Origin: Allocoleopsis franciscana PCC 7113
Lineage (GTDB): Bacteria; Cyanobacteriota; Cyanobacteriia; Cyanobacteriales; Coleofasciculaceae
Reading direction: 5' to 3'
Assembly (NCBI RefSeq): GCF_000317515.1
Contig: NC_019738.1
Span: 3,126,001-3,190,000 of the forward strand
DNA: 64,000 nt
Below, piece by piece: positions 44,883 through 54,914 of the stretch. The notes beneath the pieces were generated by a model. That model was not told where the DNA came from, did no database searches, and saw only the letters and a list, made by a program, of their open reading frames with translations. Numbering within the stretch: the first letter of the stretch is position 1; every line of letters begins with the position of its first letter. The position numbers were made by a program, and so were the translations under genes.

Positions 44883-46064
44883 GTGATCGCAGCACTGTTT
44901 GATAGCCTATTTAATGGACTAAGTATTGGCGCTGTTTTATTAATTGCAGCGCTAGGATTAGCCATTGTTTTTGGACTGATGGGCGTGATTAACATGGCTC
45001 ATGGTGAGTTGATGATGCTGGGGGCTTACACGACCTTTATTGTGCAAAATGGCTTCAACTTGCTGGGAAAGCCGTGGTTTGAAACCTATATCTTTGTTGC
45101 CCTGCCAATGGCTTTTATGGTGGCGGCGGTGATGGGTTTGATTTTGGAACGGGGGGTGATTCGATATCTTTATGGACGCCCCTTAGAGACTCTCTTAGCG
45201 ACTTGGGGAGTCAGCCTCATTTTGCAACAGTTTGTGCGAAGCGTGAACTGGGTATTGGCAATTAGTCTAGCTGTGTTTTGTCTGCTCTTTTTTGGTGCAC
45301 TCTGGATTCTATCTCGTCGCCCGGAGATAGAGAGGATGCGTAACTGGGTGGTAGCGGTGATGCTACCGCTATCACTCGGTATTGCCTGGGCGACTGGCGC
45401 ATTCTTGGCTCAAACTTACAAACTCACTGTCACTCAGCCTTGGTTTGGTGCACAAAATGTGAATGTCACAGCACCTCGTTGGCTACAAGGTAACTTGCCT
45501 GTGTTTGGTCTGACACTGCCCTACACCCGACTGTTTATCATTGGCCTTACGATTCTTTGTGTGGCGGCGATTTACTTGTTTTTGCAGCGTTCCCCATGGG
45601 GGTTGCGAATTCGGGCGGTGACGCAAAACCGGAGTATGAGCTCTTGCCTGGGGATTCCCACTCAAAAGGTGGATGCTTTGACGTTTGCCCTCGGTTCTGG
45701 GTTGGCTGGTGTGGCGGGTTGTGCGATTAGTTTCCTGGGTTCTGTCGGTCCAAATACCGGTCAGAATTATGTGGTTGATACGTTCATGGTCGTAGTGGTG
45801 GGTGGCGTTGGCAAGTTAGTGGGGAGTATTGTGGCGGCGCTGGCTATCGGTACGGCAAACTACCTAATCGGTTCAGGCGTAATGGTCACAATTATCCCGG
45901 CACCCCTGTTGGCAATAGAACCATTCAAATCCTTGGCTGATTTGTTAACATTCTTTTCTTCCACCAGCATGGCTAAGGTCATCGTATTTGCTCTAATTAT
46001 TGTGTTTCTTCAGGTGCGACCGGGAGGAATTTTCCCTCAAAAAGGACGCACGGTTGATGCTTAA
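44883..46064 (+). CDS. urtB: Urea ABC transporter permease UrtB
   Basis: An inner-membrane permease of the branched-chain amino acid (LivH) family, 393 residues and about nine hydrophobic segments. Motifs: GLAIVFGLMGVINMAHGELM, YTRLFIIG, and the C-terminal VVVVGGVGKLVGSIVAA. UrtB pairs with UrtC to form the urea channel. Start is GTG at 44883 with GGAGAAAGG just upstream. The central stretch LFFGALWILSRRPEIERM is an additional loop seen in UrtB. Confidence 0.95.
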   Translation: MIAALFDSLFNGLSIGAVLLIAALGLAIVFGLMGVINMAHGELMMLGAYTTFIVQNGFNLLGKPWFETYIFVALPMAFMVAAVMGLILERGVIRYLYGRPLETLLATWGVSLILQQFVRSVNWVLAISLAVFCLLFFGALWILSRRPEIERMRNWVVAVMLPLSLGIAWATGAFLAQTYKLTVTQPWFGAQNVNVTAPRWLQGNLPVFGLTLPYTRLFIIGLTILCVAAIYLFLQRSPWGLRIRAVTQNRSMSSCLGIPTQKVDALTFALGSGLAGVAGCAISFLGSVGPNTGQNYVVDTFMVVVVGGVGKLVGSIVAALAIGTANYLIGSGVMVTIIPAPLLAIEPFKSLADLLTFFSSTSMAKVIVFALIIVFLQVRPGGIFPQKGRTVDA

Positions 46065-46176
46065 TTAAGGATTTAGGGACGGGGAGTGAAAGAAGGATTT
46101 GCCAAGGTTTCGCCTCTATCTCGTCTAATTTCCTTTTTCTATTAGCTAATAATTCATAACTTATAACTATTCAGTA

Positions 46177-47352
46177 ATGGTTAATGATTCAGTAATGGAA
46201 ATGCCAGGAATTGACCGACGACATCGCCGCCGTCGGTTACTGCTAATTGAGGTAGGTGTTGTTGCCCTTGTGGCGCTGATGTTGATCTTCGTTATGCCAG
46301 TTGTCCTCACCAGCGTACGCCTCAACCAAATGGGGCGTTTTTTAGCCTTAGCGATCGCAGCCCTCGGCATTGACCTAATTTGGGGTTACACGGGACTTTT
46401 AAGTCTCGGACATGGCATCTTTTTTGCTTTTGGGGGTTACGCCCTAGCCATGCATCTTCAGCTAGCACCGGTAGAAGCTGGGACGTTGCCGGAGTTCATG
46501 AATCTCTACGGGGTGGATAAATTGCCCTGGTTTTGGACTCCGTTTGATTCCTTTGGTTTGGCGGCGATCGCTGTTCTCTTAATTCCCTCGTTATTAGGGG
46601 CTGTCCTAGGTTATTTAGTCTTCCGTAATCGCATCCGAGGCGTTTACTTTTCCATCCTCACCCAAGCCGCAACCATTGTATTTTTTAACTTTTTTAATGG
46701 TCAGCAGAAGCTTTTCAATGGTACAAATGGTCTGACGAACTACAAAACCTTATTGGGAGCAGATGTGAATGCTCCGAAAACACAGTTTGTCTTCTACACC
46801 CTCACTATATTGTTTCTCGTCGCTGCTTATACCCTTTGTCGTTGGTTGACTAGAGGACGCTTCGGAAATTTGCTGATTGCCATTCGGGATGATGAAAGCC
46901 GTGTTCGGTTTACAGGTTATAACCCCACGAGTTTTAAGGTTTTAGTATTTGCCATTTCTGCGGGTTTAGCCGGTTTGGCAGGGGCGATGTATACGCTACA
47001 AACTGGGATTATTTCACCGAAGGCGATGGATATTGCTTTTTCCATTGAGATGGTAATTTGGGTCGCTGTGGGAGGACGCGCCTCTTTGGTGGGAGCGATT
47101 TTAGGGGCGCTAGTTGTGAATTTTGCCAAGAGTTTGTTGAGTGAGAAATTCCCGGAAATTTGGCTATTTTTCCAGGGTGGATTGTTTTTGTTGGTGGTGA
47201 TGGTACTCCCGAATGGGGTAGTGGGGTGGTTGCGTGAACAAGGCATGGATTGGTTAGCACGCCTGGGACGCCCGAAGCCTGTCTTTACTTATCCGAGTCT
47301 GGAAGAAAGTCCGGAGGTGCAGCATGAACGGGAGACTTTGGGGAGGGAGTAG
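46177..47352 (+). CDS. urtC: Urea ABC transporter permease UrtC
   Basis: LivM-type permease of 391 residues, partner of UrtB. Basic N-terminus (IDRRHRRRRLLL), then about nine membrane helices; YTGLLSLGHGIFFAFGGYALAM and SILTQAATIVFFNFFNGQQK are family blocks. Met8 (46198) is an alternative start. The gene lies 112 bases after urtB. Confidence 0.95.
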   Translation: MVNDSVMEMPGIDRRHRRRRLLLIEVGVVALVALMLIFVMPVVLTSVRLNQMGRFLALAIAALGIDLIWGYTGLLSLGHGIFFAFGGYALAMHLQLAPVEAGTLPEFMNLYGVDKLPWFWTPFDSFGLAAIAVLLIPSLLGAVLGYLVFRNRIRGVYFSILTQAATIVFFNFFNGQQKLFNGTNGLTNYKTLLGADVNAPKTQFVFYTLTILFLVAAYTLCRWLTRGRFGNLLIAIRDDESRVRFTGYNPTSFKVLVFAISAGLAGLAGAMYTLQTGIISPKAMDIAFSIEMVIWVAVGGRASLVGAILGALVVNFAKSLLSEKFPEIWLFFQGGLFLLVVMVLPNGVVGWLREQGMDWLARLGRPKPVFTYPSLEESPEVQHERETLGRE

Positions 47353-47474
47353 GCTTTAACGTGGATGCGTAGGGCTTGCCGCAGCGTCCCACAAAGAGCA
47401 CAGAAGGCACAGAGAGAAGAGAAAAAAGTTATTTGAGTTGGTAATTTTTGAGGGAAGAAGGGATTGGGTATGAT

Positions 47475-48239
47475 ATGAGTGGAAAAATTATTGAAACTGA
47501 GAATGTAACCGTTAGTTTTGATGGCTTTAAGGCGATCAATAACCTGAATTTCAGTATGGATGTTGGGGAATTGCGGGTAGTGATTGGGCCTAATGGTGCT
47601 GGAAAGACGACGTTCTTAGATGTGATTACCGGTAAGGTGCAACCGACACAAGGGCGGGTGCTATTTAAAGGGCGGAATTTACGGCGTTTGTCTGAACATC
47701 AAATCGCTCTTTTAGGTATTGGTCGTAAGTTCCAGACGCCGCGTGTTTACCTCAATCTAACGGTTCGTGAAAACTTACAAATTGCTTGTAATCGCCAGAA
47801 AAATGTCTTTTCCGCGCTGTTTGGTCGTCCTTCATCCGCTGAACGAAATACGGTTAAAGGTTTATTGGAAACAATTGGATTAACGATTAAAGCTGACTTG
47901 GCGGCGGCATTGCTATCTCATGGGGAAAAGCAACGTTTAGAAATTGGGATGTTAGTGGCTCAATCGCCAGATTTATTGCTGGTAGATGAACCGGTTGCGG
48001 GTTTGACGGATGAGGAAACGGAAAATATTGGAAATTTACTCTTAGCACTAGCAGAAAGCCACTCTATTTTGGTGATTGAACATGATATGGAATTTGTGCG
48101 CCAGATTGCGCGGAAGGTAACAGTATTGCACGAGGGTTCAGTTTTATATGAAGGCAGTATCGAAGAAGTTCAAAATGAGCCGCGTGTGATTGAGGTGTAT
48201 TTGGGAGAACCTCTGGAAAATCAACAAAAAATTGCTTGA
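47475..48239 (+). CDS. urtD: Urea ABC transporter ATPase UrtD
   Basis: ABC ATPase of the LivG type, 254 residues. Walker A GPNGAGKTT, signature LSHGEKQRLEIGM and Walker B LLLVDEPVAG are all present; the signature has His where LSGGE is usual, a known LivG/UrtD feature. I start at ATG 47475 (MSGKIIETENV), preceded by GAAGAAGGG, rather than an upstream TTG. Confidence 0.95.
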   Translation: MSGKIIETENVTVSFDGFKAINNLNFSMDVGELRVVIGPNGAGKTTFLDVITGKVQPTQGRVLFKGRNLRRLSEHQIALLGIGRKFQTPRVYLNLTVRENLQIACNRQKNVFSALFGRPSSAERNTVKGLLETIGLTIKADLAAALLSHGEKQRLEIGMLVAQSPDLLLVDEPVAGLTDEETENIGNLLLALAESHSILVIEHDMEFVRQIARKVTVLHEGSVLYEGSIEEVQNEPRVIEVYLGEPLENQQKIA

Positions 48240-48285
48240 GGAGTAAACTCAAGTTAATGATTAACGCAGAGAACGCTAAGGAAAT

Positions 48286-48366
48286 CGCAAAGGAACGCAG
48301 AGGGTGATTGAAATATGGTTCATTGAAAGTAATAATAATTGTTATTTAATTTGGCGTTCCTTTGCG
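48286..48366 (+). repeat. 13-bp inverted repeat between urtD and urtE
   Basis: CGCAAAGGAACGC (48286-48298) is perfectly inverted at 48354-48366, around 55 nt. It belongs to the widespread cyanobacterial CGCAGAG/CTTTGCG type of intergenic repeat. Confidence 0.75.
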
Positions 48367-48379
48367 TTGAAAAATTATT

Positions 48380-49081
48380 ATGTTGCAAGTCTCTGGACTC
48401 AATGTCTACTACGGTGAAAGTCACATCCTCCGGGATGTCGATTTAAGTGTTCCATCAGGGCAAATGGTTTGCCTCATTGGACGCAATGGGGTGGGCAAAA
48501 CCACGTTGCTAAAAACCATTATGGGATTACTCAAACCTCGCACGGGAACGATTACCTTGACAGGGGAAACCATTACAGATAAATCACCGGATAAACGAGC
48601 AAGATTGGGAATTGGTTATGTTCCTCAAGGACGGGAGATTATTCCTCGATTGACGGTAAAAGAAAATCTGTTGTTGGGTTTGGAAGCACGACGGCACGGC
48701 AGAAATGGAAAAGAGGAAATTCCCGAAGATATCTTTGCTCTGTTTCCAGTTTTAAAAACCATGCTCTCCCGGATGGGGGGCGACTTGAGTGGCGGACAAC
48801 AACAACAACTTGCAATTGCCCGTGCGTTAATGGGACGCCCTCAATTACTGGTGTTAGATGAACCTACTGAAGGCATTCAACCTTCAATTATTCTAGAAAT
48901 TGAAGCGGCTGTCCGCCGCATTATTGAATCCACGGGAATTTCTGTACTTTTAGTCGAACAACATCTACACTTTGTGCGACAAGCCGATAAATACTACGCC
49001 ATGCAGAAAGGTGGAATTGTTGCCTCTGGAGCCACTAGCGAACTGAGCAATGAAGTTATTCAACGATTTTTAGCGGTTTGA
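48380..49081 (+). CDS. urtE: Urea ABC transporter ATPase UrtE
   Basis: LivF-type ABC ATPase, 233 residues. Walker A GRNGVGKTT, signature LSGGQQQQLAIARAL and Walker B LLVLDEPTEGI are intact. It works as a dimer with UrtD to drive urea uptake. Last gene of the urt operon; a weak AAGTCC/GGACTT hairpin follows the stop. Confidence 0.96.
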   Translation: MLQVSGLNVYYGESHILRDVDLSVPSGQMVCLIGRNGVGKTTLLKTIMGLLKPRTGTITLTGETITDKSPDKRARLGIGYVPQGREIIPRLTVKENLLLGLEARRHGRNGKEEIPEDIFALFPVLKTMLSRMGGDLSGGQQQQLAIARALMGRPQLLVLDEPTEGIQPSIILEIEAAVRRIIESTGISVLLVEQHLHFVRQADKYYAMQKGGIVASGATSELSNEVIQRFLAV

Positions 49082-49569
49082 TTCCAATCGGCGCAAAGTA
49101 AAATTCAAGTCCTCAGGCAATCAGGGACTTCAGTTCCATCTGGATTCAGATATCGGAATCTTGAAATTATCGCTCTCGATTTCTACCATTAAGCATTAAA
49201 CACCAGTCTTGCAGTATTTTCCGTAAATGCCAAAATTCGCTTGGAGTCTATACTCCGGCGTCCTATGATTCAGTCTACGTTAGTGGGCTGAAGTCCTTTT
49301 ATATGCAGTTCAGGTAACAGGATCTTTACAGTTGTCTAGTGCAAGATGTTAATTTAAGCAGTAAACCATGCTGTTGGGTGGTGATTGTCAATAACCGGGG
49401 AAGTATACTCAGGCTTGATAGGATTTAGAAATAACCGGGTTTCTCTCTTCAGAGTTGACGACGCGATGGAAAGACATCCCACCGTTTCCCCACCCGTTCG
49501 AGAGGCCAACTCAACATCAGTTCTTCCAATAAGGTTTTCCTGGTTGGTGTTTGGCATCGAATAATACAA
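49082..49569. other. Intergenic region, about 490 bp
   Basis: Besides the weak hairpin after urtE I see nothing coding. A 71-codon minus-strand frame at 49354-49569 would oppose the kinase promoter and has no ribosome site. Confidence 0.45.
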
Positions 49570-51369
49570 ATGAACCTATTGGAGCTACGGTCTTTTATGC
49601 ACTACTCAGATTCTGGTATCTACCCAACTCATAAAAGCAAGTCTCTTAAAGCTCAGTCAAAGCGAAGGTTCAAGATTATAGCAGAAACTGGAAACTGGTT
49701 CAATTACATCACTCATCATTGGAGTATTCACAAAAAGATTGGCTCCGGCTATATCTTATCCATTGGTATTGCCATCCTGGGAACTGGAGTAGGACTAATG
49801 GTGGGTGAGTATTATGATGACAAAGGTGTGGAGCAATTTAGAATTGCCCAGCAAAGATATACGAGAATCGATCATTTAGAAAAAGCAGTTTGGCAGGTAA
49901 AGTTTAATCAGCAAAAACTGATTATTTCCTCTCAAAAAAATGAACTTCAACCTCAAGACATTAAGCAATTACAAGCAAGCATTGCGGAAGCCAACAACCA
50001 ACTTTTTTTACTCAAATATAATTTAAAAGATTATCACACTCTTCCCGAAGACTATGCAACAGACTTAAAAACATTTTTGCAGGTTTGCGATCGGGAAGTA
50101 GACTCGTATACGCAGCTACTGGAGTCACTCTTACAAAAAGTAACTATCCCTAATCCAACAAAAAAAGATATTGCAGCAAGAGAGCAGATTTTACAGGAAA
50201 TTGTCAATGGTAAGCAAGGTGCAAGGGTTGAACAACTCTCTCAAACATTAGAGAAACTCGTTGATTCCACAGGCGTTCAAGAAAAGCAAGCTGGAGCGAC
50301 CTTTAGAAGAGCTAAGGTTTTACGATTGACCATCATTATTATGAGTATGGTGCTATCTATGGCGATCGCTATGACTTTAGCCCTCTATACCAGTCGTGCG
50401 ATCGCTCGTCCCATTAAAGCCGTCACGAAGGTTGCTAAGCAAGCCACTCAAGAGAGTAATTTTGAGCTACAAGCCCCTGTTACCAGCGACGATGAAATTG
50501 GAGTTTTAGCCACCTCTCTCAATCAACTGATTCAGCAGGTAGCCACACAAATCAGGGAATTGAAGCAAGCCCAAGCCCAACTGATTCAGGGCGAAAAAAT
50601 GTCTAGTTTGGGTCAGATGGTTGCCGGAATTGCCCATGAAATCAACAACCCCGTTAACTTTATTTACGCAAACCTGAGCCACGCCAACGACTACACCCAA
50701 GAGTTATTAGAAATCCTACAATTGTATCAGCAGTACTATCCCCAACCTGAGCCTGAAATTAAGAACAGGATAGAGGACGCTGAACTTGATTTTATTGGGG
50801 AAGATTTGCCCAAAATTATCTCATCCATGCACACCGGAGCGGAGCGCATCCGACAAATTATTCTATCGTTGCGTAATTTTTGCCACCTGGACGAATCTGA
50901 AATGAAACAGGTGGATATCAATGAAGGTATTAACAATACTTTGTTGCTTTTGAACCACCGACTCAATCCGGGTATTGAAGTCATCAATCAGTATGAAAAA
51001 TTACCCTTAGTGGAGTGCTATCCCGCTCAACTTAATCAAGTCTTTTGGCATATCATTACTAATGCTATTGATGAACTTATATCGCATCATCAATTACTCT
51101 GCGATCCCCAGATTTTGATTCAGACAAAACTTGTCAATGGTCAGCAAGTAGAGGTGAGAATCCGCGATAATGGCAAGGGAATTAGCCCAAGCATCCAAGA
51201 GAAAATATTTGACCCGTTTTTCACCACTAAACAGGTGGGGGAAGGAACAGGAATGGGGCTGGCAATTTGTTACCAAATTGTAGAGAAACATCAGGGCAAA
51301 ATCCAGGTGATTTCGCAGTTAGATCAGGGCACAGAGTTTGTAGTTACTTTGCCGATACAAAATCGTTAA
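49570..51369 (+). CDS. Membrane sensor histidine kinase
   Basis: Layout in 599 residues: polar head; transmembrane helix at about 60-82; a periplasmic helical sensor of about 170 residues (YTRIDHLEKAVWQVKFNQ); second helix at about 250-272; HAMP (ARPIKAVTKVAKQAT); coiled coil; H-box GIAHEINNPVNF with His356; and ATPase with DNGKGI and GTGMGL. The second part of the H-box helix has a YPQPEPE insertion often seen in cyanobacterial HEINNP kinases. No response regulator is adjacent. A second start, ATG 49597, is possible. Signal unknown; its place after urt may be chance. Confidence 0.88.
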   Translation: MNLLELRSFMHYSDSGIYPTHKSKSLKAQSKRRFKIIAETGNWFNYITHHWSIHKKIGSGYILSIGIAILGTGVGLMVGEYYDDKGVEQFRIAQQRYTRIDHLEKAVWQVKFNQQKLIISSQKNELQPQDIKQLQASIAEANNQLFLLKYNLKDYHTLPEDYATDLKTFLQVCDREVDSYTQLLESLLQKVTIPNPTKKDIAAREQILQEIVNGKQGARVEQLSQTLEKLVDSTGVQEKQAGATFRRAKVLRLTIIIMSMVLSMAIAMTLALYTSRAIARPIKAVTKVAKQATQESNFELQAPVTSDDEIGVLATSLNQLIQQVATQIRELKQAQAQLIQGEKMSSLGQMVAGIAHEINNPVNFIYANLSHANDYTQELLEILQLYQQYYPQPEPEIKNRIEDAELDFIGEDLPKIISSMHTGAERIRQIILSLRNFCHLDESEMKQVDINEGINNTLLLLNHRLNPGIEVINQYEKLPLVECYPAQLNQVFWHIITNAIDELISHHQLLCDPQILIQTKLVNGQQVEVRIRDNGKGISPSIQEKIFDPFFTTKQVGEGTGMGLAICYQIVEKHQGKIQVISQLDQGTEFVVTLPIQNR

Positions 51370-51561
51370 AGTATTAAGGATGAAATATGGATTAAACAAG
51401 ACTTAAATTTTTACCCAACTAATACGATTAAATCTAGTTTTGGTGCTTTATTCATAAGCAGAGATACCATCCTACTGGCAAAACCGATGGAGAATTATAA
51501 ACCCCATCCGCCTATGCGGTGAGGTTGTTGACTAACGACTTCAACATCAGCAATATCAAGA

Positions 51562-51954
51562 CTAGAGATCATCAACCGATGTTGACATTGAACGCTGAAA
51601 ACTATTGCGCCATTCATCGTTTAGCTGGTCAGGCTCTATCTCTGGCAATGAAGGCGGTGAACCCACAGGTGGATTACCCCCAATCAGAGGTTGTTCGAGG
51701 GAGAGATTTGTTGGGGCAGAACGAATACTGTTGAGCCAGCTATCCCTATTTTTGAGCGTTCCCGTATCCGGGACACTGCGTCCCTTATCGAGCAACTGAC
51801 TCAGATGGTGCAGCCCTTCACACAATTTATGTAAGTGAGCAGCTCTGTAATCGGCAGCTTGCCAATCTCCTGCTTCGAGGGCTTCAGCATATCCCTTTTG
51901 TAAGGCTCGGATCAGTCTCAGCTGGGTTTCAATGATTGGATAGTTAATTGCCAT
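51562..51954 (-). CDS. Hypothetical protein, 130 aa
   Basis: The first 60 residues are helical and hydrophilic (ETQLRLIRALQKGYAEALEA and DYRAAHLHKLCEGLHHLSQL). The remainder is Ser/Pro/Asn-rich and likely disordered. No family recognised. The ATG at 51954 (MAINYPIIETQ) is followed by good coding sequence on this strand; plus-strand frames over the same DNA look like shadows. Confidence 0.55.
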   Translation of the reverse strand: MAINYPIIETQLRLIRALQKGYAEALEAGDWQAADYRAAHLHKLCEGLHHLSQLLDKGRSVPDTGTLKNRDSWLNSIRSAPTNLSLEQPLIGGNPPVGSPPSLPEIEPDQLNDEWRNSFQRSMSTSVDDL

Positions 51955-52187
51955 TTGTCTTGCTGTTGTTCAATCTGAACTGGTATCTACCCCTGATGCC
52001 TCTGTTGGTTTCTTCCGTTCTCAACCTATTCTGGCTCAGGCATCAGGGCGTTGCACACTAATACAACTTACGGACTCAGTGCGAATGCTCTGGAAAATTT
52101 GTTCTTTCCGTAAATACACGGTTACATGGAGAGAGCCTGCCCCCTTATAATCCGTCCAGTTTCGCCGTTATTTCAGGAGCTAGGGCG

Positions 52188-52460
52188 ATGTACGACCGTG
52201 ATTTAGTGCAGGTAGATGAGCCTCACAACAGTGTAGAGCCTGTGTGGCAACAGGTTAAACAGCTATCTAAACAAGAAAAAGCTGAAATTGTCAGGAGGCT
52301 GTTGGGCCAAGAATCTGGTTTGGTGTTGGTATCTACAAATAGCCACCTTGTCGATTATATAATTGCACAGATGAGCCTTTTGTCTCATGAGGGATTGGCT
52401 TACGTTTTAAGAGCGATCGCGTCTCGAATGACAGAGGATGCTGATCGTTCTCAACGTTGA
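52188..52460 (+). CDS. Hypothetical protein, 90 aa
   Basis: Small, acidic, helical protein with KQLSKQEKAEIVRRLLGQES, a helix pattern often seen in toxin-antitoxin or regulatory small proteins of cyanobacteria, followed by IIAQMSLLSHEGLAYVLRAI. No partner toxin is next to it. AGGAGCTAGGGCG stands just ahead of the ATG. Function unknown. Confidence 0.6.
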   Translation: MYDRDLVQVDEPHNSVEPVWQQVKQLSKQEKAEIVRRLLGQESGLVLVSTNSHLVDYIIAQMSLLSHEGLAYVLRAIASRMTEDADRSQR

Positions 52461-52622
52461 CTGAGCAAGCAACATCAGTTCAGGACTCAACGGTAAATGG
52501 GTGTCAGTCCGATGAGCCGCCCCTGCACCCCAACTCTTCATCAACATGCCCCAAAAAAAGCCCTGAAAGCTAGGTTTTATACCACACCCTCGCCTATAAT
52601 CGAAGCTAAATTAGCTTGACAA

Positions 52623-54677
52623 ATGGCGGGAAAAATGCAAACGGCTGCGAATTCCCAGCAGCGATCCCATGCCTCTCCAATAAAACTAGACCGTTTTTTG
52701 GTTTGTGGGCTAGGCAGTTTGGGTCAGCAGTGTGTTGTCGCGCTTAAGGGATTTGGGGTGAGTATCATTGCCATTGAGGAAGTGCAACCCAGAACCTGGG
52801 AGATTCCTGATATACCCAACTTATTAGAAGACTTAGTGATCGGCGATTGCCGCCAAGAGAGTGTTTTAAAACAGGCCAAAATACAGCAGTGTCGGGCTGT
52901 CCTCCTGGTTACCAGTAGCGAACGCATCAATACAGAAGCCGCCTTTACCGCACGGCTCTTGAATCCCCACACGCGCTTAGTGGTGCGTTCCGCCAAAGAA
53001 AATCTCAATGAACTGTTGAGTCAACACTTGGGGAATTTTGTCTCCTTTGAGCCAACTCAACTCCCCGTAACGACGTTTGCCCTAGCGGCGATGGGCACCA
53101 TGACCTTGGGATTTTTCAACCTAGAAGGACATCAACTCCGGGTGGTGAAGCGTCGCATCCAACCGGGCGACCTGCTTGGCAGAAGGTTGGTACATGATTT
53201 CAACAGTTCCACACGCCGGGTTCTGAGCCACACACCCAACTCATCCAGAGTGGTGACAGGATTTCATCAGTGGGAACCGAATGCTTGCGTGCAAGCAGGA
53301 GACGCTCTGGTCTACGTTGAAGTTACCGAAGAATCTTTGAGCCGTTCTGAGAAACCCGTCACGGAGACGAAGCGAGAACGCAAGCCCATTTGGCAAGACA
53401 TTGTTCAAGGTTGTAATTGGCGCAATCTCAAACGCAGGCTTCATCAATTCTGGCAATCCACCTATCAGCGTCAGGTGCAGCGTGTAGCAATTGTCAGTGG
53501 GATTGGTGTGCTGGTTCTATGGCTGTTGGGCACACTGTTGTATCTATTAAATTATCCCAAAATCAGCGTAGGAAACGCCTTTTACACAACGGCAATCCTG
53601 CTGTTGGGCGGATTTGGAGATTTATATGGCGGATTCGACATCCAGATTCCGGTTCCTTGGTGGTTGCAGTTGGTTAGTCTGGGACTCGGTTTAGCAGGCA
53701 CCGCTTTTGTGGGCGTGTTGTATGCATTGCTTACGGAAATGCTTTTAAGTGCTAGATTCCAGTTTTTAAAGCGCCGTCCACCCGTGCCGCAACAAGACCA
53801 TGTGGTGGTGATTGGATTAGGTCGCGTCGGTCAGGGAGTGGCAGCGATGTTGCAAGAATTTAAGCAATCGGTGGTAGGGATTACCAATACCGAGCTTGAC
53901 CCCAATATCCTACCGGAACTACCCGTGATTACCGGAAATTTTGCCGAAGCTTTGAAAATGGCGCATCTACCCACAGCAAAAAGTGTTTTGGTCGCCACGG
54001 ATGATGAGATGCTGAATCTAGAAGTTGGGTTGATGGCACATGCAGCGAATCCGGCAGGGGGTTTAGTCATCCGGACTTTTGAGGAAGGATTGAGTAAGAA
54101 TTTGGCACAGTTGTTGCCCGATGCTCAAGTTTTGTGTGCTTATGCATTGGCAGCAGAAGCGTTTGCGGGAGCGGCGTTTGGGGAAAATATTGATAATCTG
54201 TTTCGCCTGGATAACCAAACCATTTTGGTGACGGAGTACAAAATTGAAATCGGTGATACCCTCAATGGGTTGCTGTTGGCAGAGGTGGCTTATGGCTACG
54301 GCGTGGTGCCGGTGCTTTACCAAAAAGGGCAAGACACACCTACGTTTATGCCATCGGATGATATTCGTTTAGCGATTGGCGATCGCATGGTGGTTTTAGC
54401 CACCAGTATGGGTTTACGACGCATTGAAGAAGGGTTTAAGAGCATTCTGCCCAAACGCTGGCGAGTGTTGGTAGAGAAAGCGATGAACCCAGAAGCGATT
54501 TTTGAGGGGGCTAATGCGATTGCGCGAATTTCCGCTTGTGAACTCAGCACCGCTAGAGCTTTGATGCACAATTTACCAGGGGTATTGGAAGTCTCTTTGT
54601 ATAAACACCAAGCTCAACGCCTAGTGCGATCGCTCAAGCAGGCTCAGGTGAGAGCTCGCCTGATTCCGATTACTTAA
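52623..54677 (+). CDS. Ion channel with two RCK/TrkA-N domains
   Basis: The 684-residue protein has an N-terminal Rossmann TrkA-N domain (FLVCGLGSLGQQCV, about residue 28), a TrkA-C-like part to about 235, a two-helix pore module (about 280-385), and a second TrkA-N domain (VVVIGLGRVGQGVAAM, about 395) plus C-terminal part. The pore stretch LLLGGFGDLYGG (GGFGD at residues 329-333) stands where K+ channels have TVGYGD. RCK domains bind NAD(H) or ions and gate the pore. A potassium or cation channel is likely; selectivity is uncertain because the filter is non-canonical. Confidence 0.82.
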   Translation: MAGKMQTAANSQQRSHASPIKLDRFLVCGLGSLGQQCVVALKGFGVSIIAIEEVQPRTWEIPDIPNLLEDLVIGDCRQESVLKQAKIQQCRAVLLVTSSERINTEAAFTARLLNPHTRLVVRSAKENLNELLSQHLGNFVSFEPTQLPVTTFALAAMGTMTLGFFNLEGHQLRVVKRRIQPGDLLGRRLVHDFNSSTRRVLSHTPNSSRVVTGFHQWEPNACVQAGDALVYVEVTEESLSRSEKPVTETKRERKPIWQDIVQGCNWRNLKRRLHQFWQSTYQRQVQRVAIVSGIGVLVLWLLGTLLYLLNYPKISVGNAFYTTAILLLGGFGDLYGGFDIQIPVPWWLQLVSLGLGLAGTAFVGVLYALLTEMLLSARFQFLKRRPPVPQQDHVVVIGLGRVGQGVAAMLQEFKQSVVGITNTELDPNILPELPVITGNFAEALKMAHLPTAKSVLVATDDEMLNLEVGLMAHAANPAGGLVIRTFEEGLSKNLAQLLPDAQVLCAYALAAEAFAGAAFGENIDNLFRLDNQTILVTEYKIEIGDTLNGLLLAEVAYGYGVVPVLYQKGQDTPTFMPSDDIRLAIGDRMVVLATSMGLRRIEEGFKSILPKRWRVLVEKAMNPEAIFEGANAIARISACELSTARALMHNLPGVLEVSLYKHQAQRLVRSLKQAQVRARLIPIT

Positions 54678-54914
54678 CGACTTGTCCCAAGCTGATTCTA
54701 CTCATGAGGAAGAAGATATCTTGTCGTCTCTAGTAGCAACCAGGTGTGGATTTATTGCCCTAAATTAAAGCAATGTGCTGTCTCCTAGAACCGTTTTAAA
54801 TAGATGTGCATTTTAATGGGCAATGGAGTTACTCCAGCCTGGAATAAGGTAAGCTAAGAAGCTGAAGATTCCTGAAGAATCCTGAAAAAAAGTAAAGCGA
54901 TCGCTAAAATTCAG

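Noticed and set aside
49354-49569. 71-codon minus-strand frame upstream of the sensor kinase
   Set aside because: No domain, no ribosome site, covers the likely kinase promoter.
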